DNA from: LW23 sp041287705
GTDB lineage: Bacteria > Verrucomicrobiota > Verrucomicrobiia > Methylacidiphilales > UBA1321
Assembly (NCBI GenBank): GCA_041287705.1
Contig: JBGGNE010000525.1
Coordinates: 1 to 30,461 of the forward strand
Direction: 5' to 3'
Length of the DNA: 30,461 nucleotides
The notes beneath the pieces are model-generated. The model had not been told where the DNA came from, ran no database searches, and was given only the letters and a program-made list of their open reading frames with translations. Position numbers and translations under genes: made by a program. Numbering within the stretch: the first letter of the stretch is position 1; every line of letters begins with the position of its first letter. This document shows positions 24,637 through 30,461 of the stretch, piece after piece.

Positions 24637-24640
24637 TCCT
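24637..24640 (-). promoter_or_regulatory. Shine-Dalgarno-like AGGA deciding the TPR start
   Basis: AGGA on the minus strand stands seven bases before the ATG at 24629 and only one base before the ATG at 24635. It therefore supports the downstream start. It is the only well-spaced Shine-Dalgarno-like element I found among the genes in this window. Confidence 0.55.
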
Positions 24641-24803
24641 ACACTTTTGCAGTTTCGTGGTCAATGCTTCACATACCGGAAACATGCCTTAAAATGAGAA
24701 GGAAAGGAACCGACCGCCGGAGTTTCCCGCGCTGATTTCGGCGGAATGCGCCCGAAAGTGATGATTTGTGTTCACTTTTAACCACAGCGGGCTCCGCGAT
24801 GAA

Positions 24804-24817
24804 GGAAATGCATTTCC
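24804..24817. promoter_or_regulatory. Perfect 14-base palindrome upstream of the unknown gene at 24845
   Basis: GGAAATGCATTTCC is a perfect palindrome ending 27 bases before the ATG at 24845, in the 215-base gap between the divergent TPR gene and the unknown gene. It could be an operator. A single 14-base palindrome in 30 kb can also arise by chance. Confidence 0.35.
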
Positions 24818-24844
24818 CCTGCGTCCTCGCGCTTTACATGCGCC

Positions 24845-25522
24845 ATGCGCTTCCTTCATACTACGCGGGCCATGCATCTGCTCACTGCCGCCTTCGACCC
24901 GGAGACCGCTATTTCCCGCGTGAGCGAGATTTTTGCCCTGAGTGACTCGCCGGACCGTATTGCCGAAAAACTGAACGTCCCCAATGAGGTGGACCGCGTA
25001 AAGGAAGGGCTGCAGATTCCCTCCTGCAAGCGGCTGCTTGCCGATATTGATAAGCTGAAAGCCTTTGTTGATCTGGAAAAGCAGATCGAAGATGTGAAGG
25101 CCGGCCGATGGAGCTGGAACTTCCTGGGCAAAGGCGCGCGTGACGCGCATCTCTCCAAACTCCTGGACAAACGTCGCAAATTCGGCTCCCTGATTGAGGC
25201 GCCTCGCTGGTTCTACCGGCTGGAACGAGTATGGCTGCTGCACTGCATTCGCGATTACGCGCTGGATTCCGCCACGCAGCTTGCGGACAGCGAATGGATT
25301 GAAGTAGATGACAACAACTCCAACGGGCAGATCCCCTACCCCATCATCCAGATGTTTGAGGCGGCAGACTCTAATAAAGCGAAAACGATTATCCTGAATC
25401 TGGAGAAGCCTTTTAAGGATATCTCGCCGGAGTGGGTGCTGAAGGGTCTGGAAGGCCACCGCGCTCTGCACTTTGACTTTGAGAAACGCATGGCCATCTA
25501 CTTCCAGCCCCTGCGGGTCTGA
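24845..25522 (+). CDS. Unrecognised cytoplasmic protein upstream of an RsbW/STAS pair
   Basis: I do not recognise this 225-residue protein. It has no signal peptide or membrane segment and is mostly helical and charged. The first half has ISRVSEIFALSDSPDRIAEK and KRLLADIDKLKAFVDLEKQI. The middle is rich in aromatic and basic residues (GRWSWNFLGKGARDAHLSKL and PRWFYRLERVWLLHCIRDY). The C-terminal half has IPYPIIQMFEAADSNKAKTI and a final LHFDFEKRMAIYFQPLRV. The ATG at 24872 (MHLLTAAFDPE) is an equally good start. It is followed after 130 bases by the anti-sigma-like kinase gene on the same strand, so a link to partner switching is possible. A palindrome precedes it. Coding is supported by its length, its codon pattern and the lack of a better frame on either strand. 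Confidence 0.7.
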   Translation: MRFLHTTRAMHLLTAAFDPETAISRVSEIFALSDSPDRIAEKLNVPNEVDRVKEGLQIPSCKRLLADIDKLKAFVDLEKQIEDVKAGRWSWNFLGKGARDAHLSKLLDKRRKFGSLIEAPRWFYRLERVWLLHCIRDYALDSATQLADSEWIEVDDNNSNGQIPYPIIQMFEAADSNKAKTIILNLEKPFKDISPEWVLKGLEGHRALHFDFEKRMAIYFQPLRV

Positions 25523-25652
25523 TCCGGAAGCCATCGCATGCCGGGATGGAAAATCCGGAGTGGTGCAGTTTGTTTCTGAATGCTTTCAATACCATCCTTC
25601 ATCTTCTTACTGGGGCCTGTTTCCTGGCTGGCTTCCCTATTTATCGCGCGCC

Positions 25653-26147
25653 ATGCCCGAGACGAGAGAAACCCTTACACTCCGCAATAAGATAGCGGAA
25701 CTTGAGCGCCTCAGCGACTTTATCGCCGAATTTGGGGATCGCAACGGTCTTGCTCAGAAGGATGTTTTTGCTTTTACGCTTTCGCTGGAGGAGCTGGTAA
25801 CCAACATCATTAATTACGGCTATCGCGGCGAAGGAGAGCATCCCATTATCCTGACCATGCTGGTGGAAGACGGAACCGTGTGCGCGTTGCTGGAGGACCA
25901 GGCACCCGCGTTCGATCCCTTTGCCCGCGAGGAAGTGGACATCACCCTGGGAGTGGAAGACCGGCCCATCGGCGGCCTGGGCATCCACCTGTGCAAGAAA
26001 ATGATGGATCACGTTTCCTATGACCATACAGGCGGCTTTAACCGCGTGCACCTGCACCGTATGCTGCGCGGGCCTGGCACTACCGTTGCCGTTCCGGATC
26101 CCATCGACACTCCGCTGGAAAGTAATCCGCAACATCATCAGACTTAA
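25653..26147 (+). CDS. RsbW/SpoIIAB-like ATP-binding anti-sigma factor kinase
   Basis: The 164-residue protein has the GHKL ATPase fold of anti-sigma factor serine kinases. The N box is SLEELVTNIINYGYRG, with Glu47 as the likely catalytic base and Asn51 as a Mg2+ ligand. The G1 box is LLEDQAPAFDPF (Asp82) and the G2 box is RPIGGLGIHLCKKMMDHVSY. These kinases bind a sigma factor or another target and phosphorylate a STAS partner on Ser. The STAS gene begins 45 bases downstream, the usual partner arrangement. No sigma factor or PP2C phosphatase gene is in the window, so the output is unknown. The frame is open further upstream to 25473, but the ATG at 25653 gives the normal family N-terminus. 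There is no Shine-Dalgarno sequence. Confidence 0.9.
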   Translation: MPETRETLTLRNKIAELERLSDFIAEFGDRNGLAQKDVFAFTLSLEELVTNIINYGYRGEGEHPIILTMLVEDGTVCALLEDQAPAFDPFAREEVDITLGVEDRPIGGLGIHLCKKMMDHVSYDHTGGFNRVHLHRMLRGPGTTVAVPDPIDTPLESNPQHHQT

Positions 26148-26192
26148 AACCTTACCGACTGTTGTTTCGCCGGCAAACCTACCAATCCGCCT

Positions 26193-26555
26193 GTGAGCCT
26201 TCACATCGCTATAGATCCCACTGAATCTGAACCGGGTTCCAGACTTGTTGTTTGTCTGGAGGGCCTGCTGAACTCTCAGGGCGCTGAAACGGCGCATCAC
26301 TATCTGCGTATCCTGCTGGATCAGCAGACCAAACCCGTACACGTCCTGCTGGAGGGCTCGAAGCTGACGTATCTGAACAGCAGCGGCCTGCGCACTCTCT
26401 CGCAGTTCTCGCGCGAGCTGCGCAAATCCGGCAAGCGTCTGGCCCTGTGCTGCGCTTCGGAACAACTGACCGACCTGGTGGAAGTCGCGGGCCTGTCGAC
26501 GCTGATTCTGATGTATCCCAGCGTGGACGAAGCACGTCAGGCGCTGGTGCATTAG
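26193..26555 (+). CDS. STAS-domain anti-anti-sigma factor (RsbV/SpoIIAA-like)
   Basis: The 120-residue protein, with a GTG start at 26193, has the STAS fold. It shows strand RLVVCLEGLLNSQGAE, helix HHYLRILLDQQ, strand VHVLLEGSKLTYLNSSG, helix GLRTLSQFSRELRKSGKRLA and a final strand/helix (LSTLILMYPSVDEARQAL). The phosphoacceptor site is the Ser pair at 63-64. By alignment with SpoIIAA, Ser64 corresponds to its Ser58. The residue before the pair is Asn where SpoIIAA has Asp. Unphosphorylated, such proteins bind the kinase and release its target. The neighbouring kinase gene upstream makes a classic partner-switching pair. The acetylxylan esterase downstream is probably a separate unit. Confidence 0.9.
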   Translation: MSLHIAIDPTESEPGSRLVVCLEGLLNSQGAETAHHYLRILLDQQTKPVHVLLEGSKLTYLNSSGLRTLSQFSRELRKSGKRLALCCASEQLTDLVEVAGLSTLILMYPSVDEARQALVH

Positions 26556-26658
26556 CGCGTGGCGCACAGACAAAGACAGGACAGGTTTGATGCCGCTTTG
26601 CCCAGTCTTCCTGCTGCTGAGAATTCAGCACAATGCTCTTGCCAAAAAAGCCGCTTAA

Positions 26659-26692
26659 GCGCAAAATCACATGCGGATTTGATTTTTTGCGC
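26659..26692. repeat. Imperfect inverted repeat between STAS and esterase genes
   Basis: GCGCAAAATC and GATTTTTTGCGC can pair, with a two-base bulge, around a 12-base loop. It lies about 100 bases after the STAS stop. It could end that transcript, but the T run is inside the stem, so it is not a standard intrinsic terminator. Confidence 0.35.
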
Positions 26693-26755
26693 ATGCATGC
26701 TGACTTTTTCTCTTTGGGACCCGTCCTGGTACATCACCTTGCCAGCTCACGCCGC

Positions 26756-28186
26756 ATGAAGGCGCTTCGCCGCATCATTCTGGCAGCCGTGGCAATGTTT
26801 GCTCTCGCGGGTGCGGGTGAACGGATCCGGGCCCAGCAGAACACTCCCGCATCAACCGCACCCAGGCCCGCTGAGCCGGAGTACGCCATCGCAGTCACAA
26901 CGGATCGTCCGGATGCCACCTACAAGCAGGGCGAAATCGTGACGTTTCGTATCAGCATTACCCACCAGGGTGCTCCGATGGAGGAGGGCACAGTGGCATG
27001 GTCGGTGACCAAGGATGGAGTGCCTCCTGTGCAGAGCGGCGTGGCGGAGGTGAAGAATGGGCAGGCTTCCGTTACCGGCCAGCTTGCGGAACCAGGATTT
27101 CTCCAGTGCAAGGCGATCTACAAGGGGCCAACTGGTAAGGATGAAGAGCTGGCGCGCGGTATTGGCGGAGCCGCTGTGGATCCGCAGTTGATCAGGCCCA
27201 GCATGCCCGTGCCGGAGGATTTCGATGCGTTTTGGGCGGCCCAGCGGAAGCGACTGGCCGCGGTGCCGCTGAATGCCAAAATGACGCCCGTCACGTTCAG
27301 CACCGCCACCAATCCCCCTGGCTCCCCTGAATCCGCGACCCCCATCGAAATATTTGATGTGCAGGCCGATGCGATAGGCGATACGCCCATGCGCGGCTAC
27401 TTCGCGCGACCGGCTGGCGCCAGGCCTAAGTCACTGCCGGCTATTATTACTCTGGAAGGCGCCGGAGTCTACGCCACGCGCCGCGATCCCTGGCTGACAG
27501 GCTGGGCGCGCGACGGATTCCTGTCGCTGGAGATCAATGCGCACGGCATCGCCAACGATAAGCCGCAGGACTTCTACCTGGGTCTGGAGAAGGGTGCGCT
27601 GAAGGATTACCAGATTCAGGGCCGCAACAGCCGCGACACCTTCTACTTCCTTAACATGTACCTGCGTGCCCAGCGCGGGCTGGATTTCCTGGCGGCCCAG
27701 CCCGAGTGGGACGGCAAGATTCTGATCAGCAGCGGCACCAGTCAGGGCGGCGCTCAGTCCATCTTTCTGGCCGGGATGGATCCGCGAGTGACATTTCTGC
27801 TGGCGGCAGTACCAGCTATGTGCGACCACAGCGGCATGGTGACCGGCCGCGTTCCCGGGTGGCCGCGCCTTGTTCCGCTCCGCCCGGATGGCAAGCCGGA
27901 TCCCGCCGTACTGGAGACCTCGCGTTACTTCGATTCCGTCAACTTCTGCACCCGCGTCCGAGTTCCCTCACTGTTTGTCGCCGGCTTTATTGATCAGGTA
28001 ACGCCGCCCACCTCCGTGTACGCAGCCTTCAACGCTCTCCCCGGGGCGGGAAAGGAGATGTATCCCGCGACGCTTTCTCCGCATCGTATTGATCCCCGGA
28101 TCTGGCCGGAAATCCGCCGCCGCGTGCTGCTGCACAAAAATGCTGCGTACACACTACTGGATTCGGGCCGGCGAGCCCCCAATTGA
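26756..28186 (+). CDS. Exported acetylxylan esterase (AXE1/CE7-like alpha/beta hydrolase)
   Basis: The 476-residue protein starts with a signal peptide (MKALRRIILAAVAMFALAGA) and is exported. Residues about 42-140 form a beta-sandwich-like N-terminal region (DRPDATYKQGEIVTFRISIT). The hydrolase domain begins near residue 150 (RPSMPVPEDFDAFWAAQRKR). The nucleophile motif SSGTSQGGAQ holds Ser329, and Asp413 (VAGFIDQVTPP) and His443 (LSPHRID) complete the likely catalytic triad. The family removes acetyl groups from xylan and xylo-oligosaccharides or from cephalosporin C, so plant polysaccharide use is plausible. The N-terminal extension is seen in Planctomycetes and Verrucomicrobia homologs, from memory. 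The start at 26756 is chosen to begin the signal peptide; the frame is open upstream to 26633. It is alone with no sugar-utilisation neighbours. Confidence 0.88.
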   Translation: MKALRRIILAAVAMFALAGAGERIRAQQNTPASTAPRPAEPEYAIAVTTDRPDATYKQGEIVTFRISITHQGAPMEEGTVAWSVTKDGVPPVQSGVAEVKNGQASVTGQLAEPGFLQCKAIYKGPTGKDEELARGIGGAAVDPQLIRPSMPVPEDFDAFWAAQRKRLAAVPLNAKMTPVTFSTATNPPGSPESATPIEIFDVQADAIGDTPMRGYFARPAGARPKSLPAIITLEGAGVYATRRDPWLTGWARDGFLSLEINAHGIANDKPQDFYLGLEKGALKDYQIQGRNSRDTFYFLNMYLRAQRGLDFLAAQPEWDGKILISSGTSQGGAQSIFLAGMDPRVTFLLAAVPAMCDHSGMVTGRVPGWPRLVPLRPDGKPDPAVLETSRYFDSVNFCTRVRVPSLFVAGFIDQVTPPTSVYAAFNALPGAGKEMYPATLSPHRIDPRIWPEIRRRVLLHKNAAYTLLDSGRRAPN

Positions 28187-28281
28187 AGCCGCATCCTGGC
28201 CACACTGCATGCGAATCTGCCCTGGTTACATGATTAATCTGATCTCTTGCTCTTTTGTGATAATCAGCTATCAAAAATATC

Positions 28282-30461
28282 GTGTCAGTCTCACAATCAA
28301 GACCATCTTTATTTGGCCGCTCATGCGCATGGATGATCCTTGCGATCATGTTGCTTATCCTCATCTGGGCCGTTGGAGGGAAACAGGGATCCAGGGAGCC
28401 ACTGGATTTTCGGGGCAAGAGCGGTGTGCGGGAATATTCTCCAGGCAATTCCCTCCAACTTACCGAAGGCTCTCTGGGTCTGGAAGTCGATAAGGTCAGA
28501 TCTCGCTCTGGCTTTCGAGTCCTGGCAGTCTACGGGCATGAGGGAGAGCAGTCGGTGTCTCCTGGTGACTTCATCCTTGAAGTGAACGGTACTGTTCCAC
28601 GGGATATCGCTCAGTTCTTTGCCCTGCTGCACGGGAAGGCGGGGGAGCCTGTCAGTCTGCTTGTAACTCAACAGCACAAGCAGCGCGTGGATACCGTAAA
28701 AGTGCAAATGGTTCGCCGTCCGCTCCTTGGTCTGGTGCGGACCGAGGCCGATCGGGGGGATGCTGCCGCGCAGGTTTCTCTCGGTCTTTTCCACCTTATT
28801 CCTGGCGGTGCAGATGAATCGGAAGATGCGCAGCCGCCCGCTAAAGAAGAGATGGAGAAAGGGCTGGGCTGGCTGGAGAAAGCGTACGCGCAGGGCAACG
28901 TGAACGCGGCTATCTGCCTGGGCTCTGTTTACCGGGAAGGCTTCGGAGTTGAGGCAAACTGGGAACGCGCTTCCCGATATTACAAGACAGCCTCGGAGGC
29001 AAACGACGCATCGTCCCAGTATGTGCTGGCCGATATGTACGAAAAAGGCCTTGGAGTGGAGTTGAATCCCCGGCTGGCCGGCGAATGGTATCTGAAGGCC
29101 GCCGAAGGAGGAATCGAGGAAGCCCGGCTGAAAGTAATCGAGCTGTACGACGCCGGCAAAATCCCTCCCAGGGATCAGAAACGTGCCGCAAACCTGAAAG
29201 GTTTGATGCAACACACCGATGGAGGTCGCCAGGCGTACGAGCAGGCGGTGCTCCTGCTGAACAAGCCCGACATTTCGATGGAAGAAATGACGGAAGGTCA
29301 GCGATTGCTCAGGATGTCCTGTCTCCAACAGTACGTGCCTGCCATGAAGATGAGCATGCTTTATCAACTGCGAAGCGGCAATGTGGAAGAAGCGCTTCGC
29401 CAGATGAACGAGATGAAGGAGTTGCGACAGGTCTCGGATTCCATAGGCATACCACTGGGGATCTTTATTGGCCTGGGACAAATTCCTCTGGTGCTGTGGG
29501 TGGTGATCCTGCCATCGCTGACCGCGTTTGCCGCCTGCAGCGTCGTCGCGTCGATTGCCTGCGAGCCACTGAGGAGACTTCCTGCGGATGCGCACTGGAC
29601 TCAGCGGGCAAGTGCAGCCTGGACGGCCCGTATACCCATTCTCCCTTTGTTTGCGCTTTCGAGTGTCGTACCTGCGATGAATTATTTTAGTGCGGAGCCG
29701 GATTCGTTACCGTATTCCCGAGTGTTGCTTCTCTTCTTTGTGATTCTCTCCGCGGGTACTGGCGCCCTGTTCGCCATCGCACGCATGCAAAGCGTTATCT
29801 TTCAGGAGAAGCGACCAGCTCTTCACGTTCTCCGGGATTTAGTAGTGATGATCACGTGTTTTTATGGCCTTACACTGATTCCTTCGATTGCCATGCTGGT
29901 GTTTTCATCCACCCTGAGTCAGGGGTGGGGACTTGCGGCTGCGGTGGTGGGCGGAGCCATTCTTGGCATGGCCCATTTCTACACAGCCGGTATTCCCTTT
30001 CTCCGTTTGCTGGGTCTGGTTCGCCATGCACCGGAGCGCATCGTGGCGCTTTCGGATGAAGCGGCCCGCCGAATCGGCTCCAGACCACGCCCTGTGGTTC
30101 TTATCCACTGGGGAATGGCCAATGCCATTGCGTTTTCCGGCAGCCAGCTTCTGGGCATAACAACTCGTGCATGTAAAGTGCTGAAGGACCAACAAATTAT
30201 ATCCATAATGGCGCACGAGTTGGCGCATCTGGATGAAACACCTGCGGAAAAACGGCAGCGACTGATCTATTGCATTGCGGTTAGCGTTGGCCCCATGCTG
30301 CTCTTCGCCTCACTGATCCATCGGTTTATGTACGGACTGGTTGCAGTCCCTCTGGTCGTTGGCCTGCTTGCGGGCAGAATTCAGTCCTTCAGCCGCCGCA
30401 TGGAGGAAAAAGCGGACACCGTCGGGCGCAGCGCGGAAACGGAAGCTGGCGAATACGCGCT
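28282..30461 (+). CDS. Membrane protease with PDZ, Sel1 repeats and M48-like zinc peptidase domain, cut by window edge
   Basis: The frame is open to the last base, giving at least 726 residues. It has a hydrophobic N-terminal anchor (about 18-33), then a PDZ-like domain (about 55-146: LGLEVDKV, SPGDFILEVNG, DIAQFFALLHGKAGEPVSLL). Sel1-type repeats follow (about 160-293: GWLEKAYAQGNVNAAICLGS and SSQYVLADMYEKGLG). Next come several membrane helices (starting with IGIPLGIFIGLGQIPLVLWV). The M48-like zinc site HELAH is at 645-649, and the third ligand Glu708 lies in EEKAD, fitting the M48 E-x-x-A-D pattern. The GTG at 28282 is preferred because it puts basic residues before the anchor; an ATG at 28333 is the alternative. 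It is probably an inner-membrane protease with substrate-recognition modules. The C-terminus and final length are outside the window. Confidence 0.85.
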   Translation, partial: MSVSQSRPSLFGRSCAWMILAIMLLILIWAVGGKQGSREPLDFRGKSGVREYSPGNSLQLTEGSLGLEVDKVRSRSGFRVLAVYGHEGEQSVSPGDFILEVNGTVPRDIAQFFALLHGKAGEPVSLLVTQQHKQRVDTVKVQMVRRPLLGLVRTEADRGDAAAQVSLGLFHLIPGGADESEDAQPPAKEEMEKGLGWLEKAYAQGNVNAAICLGSVYREGFGVEANWERASRYYKTASEANDASSQYVLADMYEKGLGVELNPRLAGEWYLKAAEGGIEEARLKVIELYDAGKIPPRDQKRAANLKGLMQHTDGGRQAYEQAVLLLNKPDISMEEMTEGQRLLRMSCLQQYVPAMKMSMLYQLRSGNVEEALRQMNEMKELRQVSDSIGIPLGIFIGLGQIPLVLWVVILPSLTAFAACSVVASIACEPLRRLPADAHWTQRASAAWTARIPILPLFALSSVVPAMNYFSAEPDSLPYSRVLLLFFVILSAGTGALFAIARMQSVIFQEKRPALHVLRDLVVMITCFYGLTLIPSIAMLVFSSTLSQGWGLAAAVVGGAILGMAHFYTAGIPFLRLLGLVRHAPERIVALSDEAARRIGSRPRPVVLIHWGMANAIAFSGSQLLGITTRACKVLKDQQIISIMAHELAHLDETPAEKRQRLIYCIAVSVGPMLLFASLIHRFMYGLVAVPLVVGLLAGRIQSFSRRMEEKADTVGRSAETEAGEYA

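Noticed and set aside
23229..24692. A 487-codon open frame on the plus strand
   Set aside because: It is antisense to the TPR gene. The TPR frame has repeat periodicity, a well-spaced start signal and a terminator, while this frame is a Gly/Leu-rich mirror.
28321..29595. A 424-codon open frame on the minus strand
   Set aside because: It is antisense to the PDZ-Sel1-M48 gene, whose repeats and motifs are convincing. This frame has no recognisable domain.

Overview
The window is about 30 kb of bacterial chromosome carrying 19 complete protein genes, plus one gene cut by each edge. I see no rRNA, tRNA, CRISPR array, insertion sequence or phage gene. Pump-type envelope genes, exported repeat proteins and scattered metabolic genes point to a Gram-negative, free-living organism. 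The acetylxylan esterase with an N-terminal extension, the TPR protein, the tandem FG-GAP proteins and the almost complete lack of Shine-Dalgarno sequences suggest a soil or freshwater lineage. My best guess is Verrucomicrobiota or a PVC relative, with Acidobacteriota as the main alternative. This placement is inference from gene style, not from a marker gene.

Layout. 1-998 (-) is threonine synthase, cut by the left edge. 1206-9199 holds an RND efflux adaptor and an RND pump, both on the minus strand. They are separated by two plus-strand FG-GAP propeller genes that have their own strong promoter. 9492-10691 carries an exported ankyrin protein and an NTF2-like protein, followed by a convergent TetR repressor (10728-11345). 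The TetR gene has a perfect palindrome upstream, and a degenerate copy of it lies upstream of the RND adaptor. 11774-12883 is an M42-type metallo-aminopeptidase. 13071-13836 holds a small membrane protein and a convergent K+ channel-like protein. 14102-18406 is a long HrpA-type DEAH RNA helicase with low-complexity insertions. 18767-21444 has a DUF58 protein followed by two tandem relatives of the small membrane protein at 13071. 21758-24629 holds an HD-domain protein, a zinc-ribbon coiled-coil protein and a TPR protein, the last ending at a clear intrinsic terminator. 24845-26555 is an unknown protein followed by an RsbW-like kinase and a STAS protein, which look like a partner-switching pair. 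26756-28186 is an exported acetylxylan esterase. 28282 to the right edge is a membrane protein combining PDZ, Sel1 repeats and an M48-like zinc protease.

How the genes may work together. The TetR repressor probably controls itself and the split RND system, because the two operator-like sites match at 14 of 18 positions. The two FG-GAP proteins form their own transcription unit and are predicted to sit in the inner membrane with a seven-bladed propeller outside the cytoplasm. The kinase/STAS pair would feed a sigma factor or other target that is not in the window. The least described items are the three-member YxLSxGP membrane family, the FG-GAP pair and the PDZ-Sel1-M48 fusion.
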